A stretch of DNA of 64,000 nt from an uncultured bacterium (GTDB lineage Bacteria > Verrucomicrobiota > Kiritimatiellia > PWTM01): assembly GCA_938010045.1 (NCBI GenBank), contig CALLFZ010000034.1, positions 1 to 64,000 on the forward strand, read 5' to 3'. The notes below the pieces were generated by a model that saw only the letters and a program-made list of their open reading frames with translations, was not told where the DNA came from and did no database searches. Position numbers and translations under genes: made by a program. Shown here one piece after another: positions 40,599 through 53,110 of the stretch (positions within the stretch are counted from its first letter, which is position 1; every line of letters begins with the position of its first letter).

Positions 40599-40691
40599 TG
40601 GCGGCTCCCCATCGCGTCATCGGCTCCCCGCTTGCGGCCGCCCCCCTCTACCGCTACGATGTAATGGAGGGAGTCGTGCAAGGAGATGTGC

Positions 40692-43226
40692 ATGAAGATC
40701 CACGTCCGCGTCTTGGCCATCACCGCATGGGCGTTCGCCGTGTCGGCCGCTTCCCCCGACCGTTTTCCCTTCGTAATCCCCGGCGATGACACCGCGCGCA
40801 ACGCAACGGACTTTTCCCATCTGGTACCCCGTCCCGCAGGAGCCGACGGATTTGTCGCAATCCGTGACGGACGTTTCTGCGTCGGCAACCAGCGGTTGCG
40901 CCTCTGGGGAATGAACGTGTGTTTCGCGGCCAATGCGCCCGAGAAATCCATGTCGCCAGTCATCGCCGCCCGCCTCGCCAAGCTCGGCATGAATGCTGTG
41001 CGCTTCCATCACCATGACTCGCCGCCGCCACGCGGCCTGCTCCGGCCTCCTGAGCACGGCGTCCGACGGCTCGACCCCGAGATGCTCGATCGTCAGGACT
41101 TCTTTCTCGACCAGCTCCATCGCCACGGCATCTATGCCAACCTGAATCTCCACGTTGGCCGCTCATTCACCGAGGCCGAAGGTTTCGAGAACGCAAAGGA
41201 CCTTCCCTACGAATGCCGCTACGCGAAGTATGTGCTGTACTTTGAGCCCAGAATGCGCCGTCTTCTGAAGGAGTTCATCCGCGAGTATCTCGGACACGTC
41301 AACCCCTACCGAGGGGTGCGGCGCGCGGAGGATCCAGGCATCGCTGTGATTGAAATCACGAACGAAAACAGCTTCAGCGAACGCGGACCGGCCCTTGCCC
41401 AACAGCTGCCCGATCCCTATCGCTCCGAGTTTCGCCGCCAATTCAATGAATGGTTGATCAGAAAATACGCGACCACCGACGCCCTTCGGCGCTCGTGGCT
41501 CGAAGGCTACGAGCCGCCCGGCGACGTGCTCGTTCGACTCGACGGCTCGGCCACGACGCTAGAGCCCTGGACGCTCAACACACCACGCTGGTCGCCGGCC
41601 ACGGTGCGCTTCGCCGTGCCCGGACCCGAGGGCCGCCCCGCAGTGCGCATCGAGATCCCATCCGCTGCGCCATCCGGTGCGCACCACGAACTGATCTGCT
41701 CGCGCCTGTCCGTCGTCAGTGGCCGCACCTACTCCGTCACGTTCCGCGTGCGCGCCGACCGGCCACGCCAGCTCTACGTGGACCTCTCGCGCCACGGTCC
41801 GAGCAATTGGAGCGCCGTGGGCTGGGCGGAACGGTTGGAGATCGGGCCGGAATGGAAGGTTGTCCGCCGGCAGTTCCGCGCCACCGACACGCTCGTGGAC
41901 CGCGCGCGCCTGTGCTTCAAGTTTGGCGACTCGGATGTGGACTTCGAGATCGCCGACCTCGAGCTGCGTTCGGGCGGCCTGCCCGACCCTCTGCCCGCCT
42001 CGCAGTCTCTCGAGAATCGCACCATCGAAGTGCCGGAGAGCGGGCTATCCCCACGCGCCTGGGCGGACGCCCGTGAATTCATGGCCGATGTCGAGCGCGA
42101 GTTCATCCGAGACGTCACCGCCTTCATTCGGCAGGACTGCGGCGCGAAGATGCCCGTGACCGCCTCACAGATCACGTATCACGGCGCACGCATCGTCGCC
42201 GATACGTGCGAGTTCGCCGACATCCACGCCTACTGGCAACACCCTCGCTTTCCCCGCCGCCCTTGGGACCTCGACGACTGGACGATCGCAAACACGCCGA
42301 TGGAGGAGGCGCTCGGCCGCGATGTCCTGTTCGAACGCGCCACCTGGCGCCTCCTGGATCGCCCGTTCACGATGTCCGAGTGGAATATCCCTGCCCCCAA
42401 CGACTACGCCGCGTCGGTCGTGCCCTTCGCCGCGGTCGCCGCCGCGTTGCAGGATTGGGATGGCGTGTTTTTCTTCCAATACTCGAGCGATGCCGACGAC
42501 TGGTCCCGCGACCGCATCGCAAACTTCTTTTCCTTCAACGGGCATCCCGCCAAACTCGCGCTCCTCGGCGCCTTTGCCCATCTGTATATCCGCGGCGACC
42601 TCGCCCCCTTGTCACAGGTCGCGGCCGGCACCTGCGCCGACCGCCTCCCGCCCATTCTCGGCTTCACCCACCGGATCGGCATCGACCCCGCCCGCACCGA
42701 GCCGATGAAGGTCTCACTGCCCGACGGACGCCGTCTGATCACGCCCGGCGGCCATGTGGTGTGGGACGCGACGAGCCCCGCCCGCGCTCACCTCACCGTG
42801 AACACACCCGCCACACGCGCCGTTTGGGGCCGCGTCGCCGGCCGACGCTTCGAGCTCGGTGGATGGTCCCTTGAGCTCGGCGATATCGAGCGCGACTACG
42901 CCGTCGTCGTGCTCACCTCGATGGACGGCCGCCCCCTCGAGACGTCGCAGCGGATGCTGCTGGTTGCGGTCGGTTCGGCCGAAAATCACAACATGAAATG
43001 GAACGAGTCGCGGACCAGCATCGGACGACATTGGGGGCACGGTCCGACCCTCGTCAACGGGATCCCGGCCCGCGTCTCACTGGGCGGACCTTCTGTGAGC
43101 GTCCGCGCGCTCGACGGCCGCGGTGAACCCGCCAACGAGGTCGCCGTGCGCGCCAGCGAGGACCGATCGGAATTCACGATCGGGCCCTCCCATCGTACAC
43201 TGTGGTATGAGATCCGGCGCCCGTGA
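40692..43226 (+). CDS. Secreted GH5-like glycoside hydrolase with inserted carbohydrate-binding domain
   Basis: 844 residues with a signal peptide (VRVLAITAWAFAVSAAS). The TIM barrel begins with RLRLWGMNVCF, KLGMNAVRFHHHDSP and YANLNLHVG. The acid/base candidate is Glu225 in EITNENS and the nucleophile candidate Glu563 in TMSEWNIPAPN, the two-Glu layout of clan GH-A. Between them (about 275-435) sits a CBM4_9-like beta-sandwich (WSPATVRF, RTYSVTFRVRADRPRQLYVDLSRHG). C-terminal beta domains follow. ATG 40692 is chosen because AGGAG abuts the alternative ATG 40686 and is 6 nt from this one. Substrate unknown. Confidence 0.8.
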   Translation: MKIHVRVLAITAWAFAVSAASPDRFPFVIPGDDTARNATDFSHLVPRPAGADGFVAIRDGRFCVGNQRLRLWGMNVCFAANAPEKSMSPVIAARLAKLGMNAVRFHHHDSPPPRGLLRPPEHGVRRLDPEMLDRQDFFLDQLHRHGIYANLNLHVGRSFTEAEGFENAKDLPYECRYAKYVLYFEPRMRRLLKEFIREYLGHVNPYRGVRRAEDPGIAVIEITNENSFSERGPALAQQLPDPYRSEFRRQFNEWLIRKYATTDALRRSWLEGYEPPGDVLVRLDGSATTLEPWTLNTPRWSPATVRFAVPGPEGRPAVRIEIPSAAPSGAHHELICSRLSVVSGRTYSVTFRVRADRPRQLYVDLSRHGPSNWSAVGWAERLEIGPEWKVVRRQFRATDTLVDRARLCFKFGDSDVDFEIADLELRSGGLPDPLPASQSLENRTIEVPESGLSPRAWADAREFMADVEREFIRDVTAFIRQDCGAKMPVTASQITYHGARIVADTCEFADIHAYWQHPRFPRRPWDLDDWTIANTPMEEALGRDVLFERATWRLLDRPFTMSEWNIPAPNDYAASVVPFAAVAAALQDWDGVFFFQYSSDADDWSRDRIANFFSFNGHPAKLALLGAFAHLYIRGDLAPLSQVAAGTCADRLPPILGFTHRIGIDPARTEPMKVSLPDGRRLITPGGHVVWDATSPARAHLTVNTPATRAVWGRVAGRRFELGGWSLELGDIERDYAVVVLTSMDGRPLETSQRMLLVAVGSAENHNMKWNESRTSIGRHWGHGPTLVNGIPARVSLGGPSVSVRALDGRGEPANEVAVRASEDRSEFTIGPSHRTLWYEIRRP

Positions 43227-43233
43227 TGCGTGG

Positions 43234-43282
43234 CGCGACAATTTCGTTGCGGCAAACGAATCGCGTTCCGACATTTTTGTCG
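43234..43282 (+). promoter_or_regulatory. Two dyads upstream of the glnN sigma-54 promoter (candidate enhancer)
   Basis: TTCGTT(6 nt)AACGAA at 43243-43260 is nested inside CGCGA...TCGCG (43234-43265). CGACA(4 nt)TGTCG lies at 43269-43282. They are roughly 95-130 bp before the sigma-54 promoter, a usual enhancer distance. Binding by the activator at 47403 is inference. Confidence 0.35.
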
Positions 43283-43372
43283 CACTGCACGGTCCTGAGC
43301 GGCGCGCCGTTGGACTGTCCAACCTTCTGTGTTTGAGCGCCGAGAGGCGGCGGTGGGACGTATGGCATGAGA

Positions 43373-43388
43373 TGGCATGAGATGTGCT
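43373..43388 (+). promoter_or_regulatory. Sigma-54 (RpoN) promoter of glnN
   Basis: TGGCATGAGATGTGCT matches the -24/-12 consensus TGGCACG-N4-TTGCW at all but two defined positions, with exactly 10 nt between the invariant GG and GC. The start would be near 43400, leaving a 40-nt leader with GAAAGGG before the ATG. A tandem 10-bp copy (ATGGCATGAG) lies just upstream. Confidence 0.65.
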
Positions 43389-43438
43389 GAGATCCCCAGC
43401 GTTGCGGCGGATCATCGCAACGAGATAGAAAGGGATGA

Positions 43439-45628
43439 ATGAAAACAACGAACAGTCGTGTACGAGCGGTACGTGAAATCGCGAGTGCGCCATGGCCGAT
43501 GCCTCGGCTGCCCGCCGGGGAGGCTCCGGAGGAGATCTACGGGTCGCTCGTGTTCAACATGGCGGAAATGGAACGGCGTCTTCCGAAGGCCGTCGTGCGG
43601 GCGTTGCGCGAGACCATTCGCGCCGGCCGTCCGCTGGACCCGACGGTCGCCGACGTCGTCGCGCAAGCGATGAAGACGTGGGCGATGGAAAAGGGCGCGA
43701 CCCACTACGCGCACGTATTCTACCCGCTAACCGGCCAGACGGCCGAAAAGCACGACAGCTTTCTCTCGCCCGCCGAGGACGGCCGCGCGATCGCGGAGTT
43801 CTCGGGCCGCCAGTTGATCCAGGGCGAGCCCGATGCCTCATCGTTCCCCTCCGGCGGCTTGCGCGCGACGTTCGAGGCGCGCGGCTATACCGCGTGGGAC
43901 GTTACAAGCCCCGCGTACATCCTTGAAAACCCCAACGGCAACACGCTCTGCATCCCGACTGCGTTTTGCTCGTGGACCGGCGATGCGCTGGACAAGAAGA
44001 CACCACTGCTGCGTTCGATGCAGGCGCTGAACCAGCAGGCGCGCCGCGTGCTGCAGATCTTCGGCGAGCCGGATCCTGAGTACGTCGTCGCCACCGCCGG
44101 TGCGGAGCAGGAGTACTTTCTGATCGACCGCCGGCTCTATCTGTTGCGGCCGGATCTACTGATCGCGGGCCGTACGCTATTCGGCGCACGGCCCCCGAAG
44201 GGGCAGGAGTTTGAAGACCAGTACTTCGGCGCGATTCCGGAACGCGTGCTCGCATACATGTTCGATGTCGAGCGCCGCCTCTACAAGCTCGGCATTCCCG
44301 TGAAGACCCGCCACAACGAGGTCGCGCCCAGCCAGTATGAGATTGCACCGGTGTACGAGAACGCAAACGTCGCGGCGGACCATCAACAGATCGTGATGCA
44401 GACGCTGCGCGCCACCGCGCCCGCCTACGGCCTGGCGTGCCTGCTCCACGAGAAACCCTTCGCCGGCATCAACGGCTCGGGCAAACACCTCAACTGGTCG
44501 CTCGCCTGCGGCCGGCGCAACCTGCTCGACCCCGGCGAAACGCCGCATGAAAATGCCCGGTTCCTCGTGTTCTGCGCCGCGGTCGTCCGGGCGGTCCACA
44601 AACACGCGGACCTGCTCCGCGCCTCGGTCGCGCACGCGGGCAACGACCACCGACTCGGCGCGAACGAGGCGCCGCCGGCCATCATTTCGGTGTTCCTCGG
44701 CGATATGCTCACCGATATCTTCCAACAGATCGAGCGCGGCCGGCTCAACGGCGTCGCCAAACCCGGCGAGCTTCGCATCGGCGTGGACACACTGCCGCCG
44801 CTGCCCAAAGACGCCGGCGACCGCAACCGCACGAGCCCCTTCGCGTTCACCGGCAATAAGTTCGAGTTCCGCGCCGTCGGATCGTCGCAGTCCATCTCCG
44901 GCCCGCTCGTCGTGCTGAACACGATCGTGGCCGAGTCGCTCGACTACATCGCCACCGAGCTCGAAGTCCGTACCGCCGGCAACCCCTCCAAGCTCAACGC
45001 GGCCGTCCACGAGCTAATCCGCGATATCATGCGCGAGCACGGTGCCGTCGTGTTCAACGGCGATAACTACTCCGCCGAGTGGCACGCCGAGGCGGAGCGG
45101 CGCGGGTTGCCGAACCGCCGCAATACGGTCGACTCGCTCGCCTCCATTCGGCGCAACACCGAGGCCGAGCAGCTCTTCGCTCGGTACGGCGTGTTGTCCC
45201 CGCGCGAATTCGAGTCGCGCAATGAAATCTACCTCGAGCGGTACGTGAAAGAGATCCGCACCGAGGCGTTGCTCTGCCACCGGATCGCGTCGAGCACCCT
45301 GCTCCCCGCCGCGCACCGCCATCAGGGTGAGCTGGCCACCACGATCATTTCGCTGAGCAACGCCGGCGTCCCGAACCCGCACAGCGAGTACCTCCTCCGC
45401 CTCACGGGTCATGTGCGCGAATTTGAAACGCGAATCGCCACCCTCGATGCGGCCATCGCGGGCGCCGCGAATGCCCCGCACGATCCGCTCGAGCTGGCGC
45501 GCTACTACCGCGACACGGTCGTGCCCGCGATGGCCGAGGTGCGCCAGACCGCGGACGCACTCGAACCGATCGTCGCCGACGACCTGTGGCCGCTGCCCAC
45601 CTACTCGGAGCTGCTGTTCGTCCGCTGA
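43439..45628 (+). CDS. glnN: Glutamine synthetase type III
   Basis: Makes glutamine from glutamate, ammonia and ATP. The 729-residue length and the motifs [65 protein letters not shown] and [15 protein letters not shown] are specific to GSIII, not the shorter GSI/GSII. The ATG has GAAAGGG just upstream. Expression is probably nitrogen-controlled through the sigma-54 promoter at 43373 and the activator encoded 1.8 kb downstream of this gene. A strong palindrome follows the stop. Glutamine from this enzyme would feed NadE next door and PyrG/CarA/GuaA. Confidence 0.96.
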   Translation: MKTTNSRVRAVREIASAPWPMPRLPAGEAPEEIYGSLVFNMAEMERRLPKAVVRALRETIRAGRPLDPTVADVVAQAMKTWAMEKGATHYAHVFYPLTGQTAEKHDSFLSPAEDGRAIAEFSGRQLIQGEPDASSFPSGGLRATFEARGYTAWDVTSPAYILENPNGNTLCIPTAFCSWTGDALDKKTPLLRSMQALNQQARRVLQIFGEPDPEYVVATAGAEQEYFLIDRRLYLLRPDLLIAGRTLFGARPPKGQEFEDQYFGAIPERVLAYMFDVERRLYKLGIPVKTRHNEVAPSQYEIAPVYENANVAADHQQIVMQTLRATAPAYGLACLLHEKPFAGINGSGKHLNWSLACGRRNLLDPGETPHENARFLVFCAAVVRAVHKHADLLRASVAHAGNDHRLGANEAPPAIISVFLGDMLTDIFQQIERGRLNGVAKPGELRIGVDTLPPLPKDAGDRNRTSPFAFTGNKFEFRAVGSSQSISGPLVVLNTIVAESLDYIATELEVRTAGNPSKLNAAVHELIRDIMREHGAVVFNGDNYSAEWHAEAERRGLPNRRNTVDSLASIRRNTEAEQLFARYGVLSPREFESRNEIYLERYVKEIRTEALLCHRIASSTLLPAAHRHQGELATTIISLSNAGVPNPHSEYLLRLTGHVREFETRIATLDAAIAGAANAPHDPLELARYYRDTVVPAMAEVRQTADALEPIVADDLWPLPTYSELLFVR

Positions 45629-45640
45629 CTCTGGAGAGCC

Positions 45641-45666
45641 GGGTCCGCGGCGCGCGCCGCGGACCC
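45641..45666 (+). terminator. Perfect palindrome between glnN and nadE
   Basis: GGGTCCGCGGCG, 2 nt, CGCCGCGGACCC: a perfect 12-bp stem 12 nt after the glnN stop and 10 nt before the nadE ATG. It may partly terminate glnN transcripts or shield the nadE start. Confidence 0.5.
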
Positions 45667-45675
45667 GCTATCCCG

Positions 45676-47402
45676 ATGGCGACCCTCCGCATCGCCCTGG
45701 CTCAGATCAATCCGACGGTCGGCGCTCTGGCCCAGAACGCCGCACGAATCCTGGATGCCGCCTGGACCGCGGATCGCGGCGGTGCCGAGCTGCTCGCCGT
45801 ACCCGAGCTCGCGCTGTGCGGCTACCCGCCGGATGACCTCGTTTTGCGTCGCGCGTTTCTCGAGGAATGCGTTCGCACGATGCGACGACTCGCCCGCGCG
45901 CTGCCGGCCGACCAGATCGTTCTCGTTGGCGCTCCGCAGCCGACGCGGGGCCGGCCGCGGAACGCCGCATGGGTTCTCGCCGCTGGGCGCATCGCCGCCG
46001 TCTACACGAAAATGCTCCTGGCCACCGGAGGTGTGTTCGACGAGGAGCGCGTCTTCGCGCCCGGCGAGCGTCCGCTGGTGCTTCGCATCGGTTCCACGCG
46101 GGTCGGGCTACACATCTGCGAGGACTCGTGGCACCCGTCCGCCCCGCCCTGCGCCCTCCTTCGCCACGCGGTGGATCTGGTCGTGAATATCTCCGCCTCG
46201 CCATTTCAGCAAGGGAAATTTGAGCTCCGCCGCCGCGTCATCGCGGACGCCGCGGCGGTCGTCGGCGCCCCCTTCGCCTACGTGAACCTCGTGGGCGGCC
46301 AAGACGAACTCGTCTTTGATGGTTCGAGCTTCGTCACCGATGCACGCGGCCGACTCCTGGCTCTCGCCCGTTCGTTCGAGGAGGATCTTCTGTGGCTCGA
46401 TCTGCCCGTCGCGCCCCACCCGCCGCTCGAGTCGCGCGAGGTGACGCACTGGACGGCGCCGTCTCGCTCCCACCGACGGGGCCGCCCCCTTGCTGTGCCG
46501 CGTGCGCGTCGACCCACCGGCCCCGCCGAAATTTGGGCGGCGCTTCGGCTCGCGCTCCGCGATTACGTACGTAAAAATGGCGCCACTGACGTCGTGCTCG
46601 GGTTGAGCGGCGGTGTGGATTCGGCGCTCGTCGCGACACTCGCCGCCGACGCGTTGGGCCCCGAACGGGTGCACGCCCTCTCGATGCCTAGTGCGTTGAA
46701 CTCCGCCGCAACCCGGCGCGACGCGCGCCGCGTCGCGGAGCGTCTTGGAATTGATTTCCGAGCGGTACCGATTGAATCGCTGCGACAAACCGCGCTGGCC
46801 GCACTCGCGCCGGCGGCATCGGATGTGGATCGCGGACTCGCCGCCGAGAATCTCCAGGCGCGCCTACGAGCAGTGATCTTGATGGCGATGTCGAACCGGT
46901 ACGGCTGGCTGGTGCTCGCCACCGCCAATAAAAGCGAGATCGCGACCGGCTACTGCACCCTCTACGGCGACCTGGCCGGCGCTTTCGCTCCTCTCAAGGA
47001 CGTGCCGAAGACCCTCGTGTATCGGCTTGCACGATGGCGGAACCGCATTGCCCGCGGCGCAGTGATTCCCGCATCGATCCTTCGCCGCGCCCCATCCGCC
47101 GAACTGCGGCCGAATCAGACCGACCAGGACTCGCTGCCGCCCTATTCGCTCGTCGACGAAATCGTCGAGCGCGTCGAAGAGCGCGACGAGCCGCCGGCTT
47201 CGCTCGTGTCGGCGGGCCTGCCCGCGGACGCCGTGCGCGAGGTGGTGCGCCGCATCGAAACGAGTGAGTTCAAGCGCCGGCAGGCCCCGCCGGGTCCGAA
47301 GATTACGCCGCGCGCCTTCGGTCGCGACCGACGCATGCCGATCACCTGCGCGTGGCGCGCACCTCTGCCGCGCCGCCCCGCCAACGTCCGAGGGCCGTCG
47401 CC

Positions 47403-47406
<4 letters not shown>
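45676..47406 (+). CDS. nadE: Glutamine-dependent NAD+ synthetase
   Basis: Final step of NAD synthesis: amidation of deamido-NAD with ATP, using ammonia from glutamine. The N-terminal nitrilase-type glutaminase (about 1-265) has its triad in [10 protein letters not shown] (Glu), VYTKMLL (Lys) and GLHICEDSW (Cys). The C-terminal synthetase domain has the PP-loop [13 protein letters not shown] and [19 protein letters not shown]. At 576 aa the length is usual for the fused form. ATG 45676 starts the conserved part ([15 protein letters not shown]). The stop overlaps the sigma-54 activator start. Confidence 0.95.
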
Positions 47407-48963
<1,557 letters not shown>

Positions 48964-48971
<8 letters not shown>

Positions 48972-51495
48972 ACCCTACCGCCCTCTGTCCACTGGCTGGC
49001 CGGACCTCGACGCGCGCCTCAAGGGCGTCCTGCCGGGCGACAACATCGTCTGGCACGTCGACTCGCTCGACGACTTCACGCGCCTCATCGCCCCCTTCCC
49101 CGCGACCGCTCAGGGCCGTCCCTTGATGTACTTTCGCTTCAGCCACCGTCCCCCCTTGCTGCCGCCCGAGTGCGGCGCCGAGCTCCGCGCCCTCGACCCC
49201 GCCGAGGGGTTCGCCCCGTTCGTCCGACGCGTCCACGACACGATCGACCAGGTCGGTCGCGGCGCCCTGTACGTCTTCGATCCGCTCAGCGATCTGGCGA
49301 GGACTTGGCAGTCCGATGCGCTGCTCGGCAACTTTTTCCGTCTCACCTGCCCGCACCTCTACGACCTCGAAACCGTTGCCTGCTTCGCGCTGGTGCGCGG
49401 CGCGCAGTCCGCGGATGCCGTCGAGCCCATCGTTCAGACCGCCCAAGTCGTCCTCGAGGTGTTGCGCCGCGGCGATCGCGTCTTCGTGCGTCCCCTCAAG
49501 ACGCAATACCGCTACTCGCCCACCATCACGCTGCTGCACGAATGGAAAGACTCTGAGTTTGCGCCCGTCGCCGATAGCGGCGTCGTCGCCGAAGTGCTCG
49601 CCGATACAGGTGCCGGTGATCCACCCCGCACCCCACCGGCCGCCCCCCACGTGGCCGTCGCACCAACCCTGGAATCCGTCCTCGCCGGCGACGACCGCAT
49701 CTTGGCGCTCGCGCGGCGATACATGACCTCCGACGACCTCGAGGCGGTACGACGCCGCATGATTGGCACCGGCCGCATTGGCGGCAAAGCCACCGGCATG
49801 TTGCTCGCCCGCGCGATCCTCCGCCGCGACCGCCCCGAGCTTGCCGCGCGTCTCGAACCGCACGACTCGTTTTTCGTCGGCTCCGATGTGTTCATCACCT
49901 TTCTCGTCCACAATGGGCTCTGGTGGATGCGCGACGTCGCCGACGACATCGACCGCCGCCTCGTCGAGGCCGCGCTCACCCGTCACCGCATCCTCAGCGG
50001 CACGTGGCCCGAACGCGCGCGGGATGGCTTCGAGCTCATTGTCGACTACTTCGGCCAGTGGCCGTTCATTGTTCGCTCGAGCTCGATCCTCGAAGACGGT
50101 TTCGGCAACGCCTTCGCCGGCAAATACGACAGCCTCTTCTGCGCGAACCAGGGCCCGCGCGAGCAGCGCATCGCGGATGTGCTCGCCGCGGTGCGCCACA
50201 TCTACGCGAGCGCAATGAGCGAGCGCGCGCTGCGCTATCGCGCCTCCCGCGGTCTCCTCGACCGCGATGAGCAGATGGCCCTGCTCGTGATGCGCGTCTC
50301 CGGCACGCTCGCCGGCCGCCGCCTCTATCCGCCCGTCGCCGGCGTCGCCTTCTCCTTCAACCCCTACGCATGGCACCCCGACATCGATCCCCGCGCCGGT
50401 GTCGCGCGCATCGTGCTCGGCCTCGGTACCCGCGCCGTAGACCGCGTCGACGACGACTACACCCGCCTCGTCGCGCTCAACGCGCCGCATCGCCGACCGG
50501 AGGCCAACTTCGACGAGATCGCCCGCTTCGCGCAGCGCCGCGCCGACGTGGTGGACCTCGACGCCAACCGGGTCGTCAGCGTGCCCGTCGAGGTGCTCGC
50601 CGCCGATCCGCCGCCCGGCGTGCCGTTCGATCTCTTCTTCGATGGCCGCGACGAGGACGCTCCGGCCGTGCCCACGTTTAACCGTCTGCTCGCGCGCACG
50701 CGCCTGGCCGAGGATCTCCGCGATATGCTCGGCGCCCTCGAAGCCGCCTACGAAAGCCCGGTCGACATCGAGTTCACGGTCAATTGTCCGACGCCCCACA
50801 CACCGCGCATCCACCTGCTGCAGTGTCGCCCGCTGCAGGTGCACGAAGGCGAGCGCGCCGCGCCCGAATGGCCAGCCGAGGAGGCCACCGAGTGGTTGGC
50901 CGTCGCGGCCGACGCGGTCGTGGGTCACAGCCGCGCGCTACCGCTGGACTGGATCGTGTACATCCCACCGCTCGGCTACGCCTCGCTCAGCCTTTCCGAC
51001 CGACACGCCCTCGCCCGATGGCTCGGCGCGCTCGGCCGCCGCCTTCGCGAAACATCCCGGCGCAACGTCACGATCGCCCTGCTCGGGCCTGGCCGCTGGG
51101 GCACGACCAATCCCTTCCTCGGTATTCCGATGACCTTCGCCGAACTTCAACCCGCCTCCGCGGTGTTCGAGATCGTCGCGATGCACGAGCACCTGATCCC
51201 CGACGCCTCCCTCGGCACGCACTTCTTCAGCGACCTCGTCGAGTCCGACATGCTCTACGCCGCACTTCGCCCCGATCGCGCCCCGAACCATCTCGACGAC
51301 GCCCGCCTCCGGGCGTTTCCAAACCTCGCGGGCGAGATCATGCCGGACGCAGGTCGCTGGGCGGAGGTCGTGCGCGTGCTCTCCGCGGAACGGCTGCCGT
51401 CGCCCTACCGCGGACTCCGGCTTCTCGCCGACGCGCCGCGACAACGCGCCGCTATCCTCCTCGAAACCGAAACCACCGGGGCCGGCGACCGCTGA
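48964..51495 (+). CDS. KaiC-like region fused to PEP-synthase-type ATP-grasp domain
   Basis: 843 residues. The N-terminus (about 5-190) begins like RAD55/KaiC proteins ([22 protein letters not shown]), but the Walker A site is replaced by HVDSLDDF, so it should not bind ATP as KaiC does. Residues 255-640 match the pyruvate,phosphate dikinase/PEP synthase N-terminal ATP-grasp domain ([38 protein letters not shown]...LLQCRPLQ). The phosphohistidine swivel and PEP-binding domains are absent. The remaining C-terminal part (about 660-840, [19 protein letters not shown]) is of unknown role. It overlaps the activator gene by 8 nt. Reaction unknown; perhaps a phosphotransfer regulator. Confidence 0.75.
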
Positions 51496-51642
51496 GGCGG
51501 GCCGACCCGAGCCTTCGCGGCACCGAGCCCGGGCGCCCCGCCACCCTCCGCCGGCTGCTGCCAACGTCTCGTTCGCCGCTCGTTCCAAGGACCCCCGCCG
51601 GCCGGCCACCGACCCTCGGCTTCGCGCGAGGTCCCGCCGGCC

Positions 51643-53109
51643 TCAGGCCGTCACTCGGGCAACAAGGATCGTGAGGTCATCTTCGAGCGGCCGGCCGCCG
51701 GAAAACCGCCGCACACGCTCCTGCAACGCCTGCACCACCGCCGCTGCCACCGGGGGTTCGGTCCGCACCACCGTCTCCATGATCCGGTCGGCGCCAAACT
51801 CTTCGCCCTGATCGTTGCGTGCTTCGCTGAGACCATCCGTGAACCCCACCAGCACGTCGCCCGGGTCGAGCGGCACGCAGACATCCTCGATCGCCTCGTC
51901 AAACATCGTCGGGTCGCCGATGCCGATCCCAAGCCCGGCCGACTCAATTCGCGTGAGCCCTCGGGTGGGCGGACGAAACAGCACCGGCGATTCGTGCCCC
52001 GCCCGCGCGACGGTCACGCGCCGCGCCGCCAGATCGAGAATCATGTAGAGCGCAGTCACGAACATTTCGCCTTCGAGATCCGGCGCCATGACCCGGTTCA
52101 CGGCGCGGAGCACCGCGGCCGGGCTCGGACACCCCGGCGCCGCGGCGCGCGTCACGCTACGACAAACCGACATCCATAATGCGCCCGCGACTCCCTTGCC
52201 CGAGACATCGGCCACCATCAGCCCGATGCGATGGGTATCGACCTCGATGGCATCGTAATAGTCGCCGCCGACCTGGCGGGCTGGCACATTCACGGCCGCG
52301 AACTCCGCGCCGGGCGGACTCGGCAGACGGCGCGGCAGCAAGGTGGCCTGGATGCGGCGCGCCAGCGCCAGGTCGTGGTCGAGCCGCCGCTTCTCGTCGA
52401 GCTCGTCGCGCAGCAACGCATAGTGCAACGAGACCGAGGCCTGATCGGCGAGCGCCTGCAGCAGGTTTACGTCGCTCGGCGTGAAGGACCGCCGATCCGA
52501 GCGATTCACCGCCACGAGCACGCCCATCACTCGATTTCGAAATCGCATCGGCACCGCCGCGAGCGTCCGCACGCGCAGCGCCGCCACGTTATGCCGTGGC
52601 ACCTGCGGTTCGCGTTCGGCGTCGTGGATGAGCCGCGCCGCGCCGCGCAGGGCCGCATCGCCCACAATCCCCTCGCCCGCGCGCACCACCTCCGCCCGCA
52701 CCGCCGCTTCCAACGCCGCGGCGGGGCCGGCGCCCGCATCGCCGAGGGGCTCGTCCCACGAGCGCCCGAGCGGCGGAAAAAGGCCCGAAACCGCTCGCGC
52801 GCGCAGCGTCACGCCATCGGGCTCGAATAAGTAAATGGCGCCGGACAGCGCGCCGCTCGTCCGCAGTGCGTAGAACAGCACACGCTCGAGCAGCGCGTCG
52901 GTTCCCTCCTCATCCGTCTCCGAAAACACCTCCGCGACGTCGTGCACGAAGCCCATCATGACCTCGCGCTCGCGACGCAAGTCGTCCGCCTCTCTTCGGC
53001 ACCGCCGATACCGCCGCCAGAGTGCCGCGCCCAGCGCGGCCGACACCGTCGCGGCCCCCGCCGCCACCGCGGCGAGCATGCCGGCCCCCAGCTCATCGCC
53101 CACGGCCAT
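51643..53109 (-). CDS. GAF-SpoIIE (PP2C) serine phosphatase, membrane-anchored
   Basis: 488 residues. One N-terminal membrane helix (about 10-30) and a short coiled linker precede a GAF domain (about 55-245, AVPMRFRNRVMGVLVAVNR). The SpoIIE/RsbU phosphatase domain (about 265-488) has ARQVGGDYYDAIEVD, the metal motif MVADVSGKGVAGAL and GFTDGLSEARND. Such phosphatases dephosphorylate STAS-domain anti-anti-sigma factors. Its partner is probably the STAS protein encoded directly upstream, one base away, so the pair forms a partner-switch module; no RsbW-type kinase or sigma factor is in view. Confidence 0.9.
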   Translation of the reverse strand: MAVGDELGAGMLAAVAAGAATVSAALGAALWRRYRRCRREADDLRREREVMMGFVHDVAEVFSETDEEGTDALLERVLFYALRTSGALSGAIYLFEPDGVTLRARAVSGLFPPLGRSWDEPLGDAGAGPAAALEAAVRAEVVRAGEGIVGDAALRGAARLIHDAEREPQVPRHNVAALRVRTLAAVPMRFRNRVMGVLVAVNRSDRRSFTPSDVNLLQALADQASVSLHYALLRDELDEKRRLDHDLALARRIQATLLPRRLPSPPGAEFAAVNVPARQVGGDYYDAIEVDTHRIGLMVADVSGKGVAGALWMSVCRSVTRAAAPGCPSPAAVLRAVNRVMAPDLEGEMFVTALYMILDLAARRVTVARAGHESPVLFRPPTRGLTRIESAGLGIGIGDPTMFDEAIEDVCVPLDPGDVLVGFTDGLSEARNDQGEEFGADRIMETVVRTEPPVAAAVVQALQERVRRFSGGRPLEDDLTILVARVTA

Positions 53110-53110
53110 C

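Noticed and set aside
43363-43377. First TGGCATG copy as the sigma-54 promoter of glnN
   Set aside because: The spacing from its GG to the next GC is wrong by one base; the second copy at 43373 has the exact 10-nt spacing.
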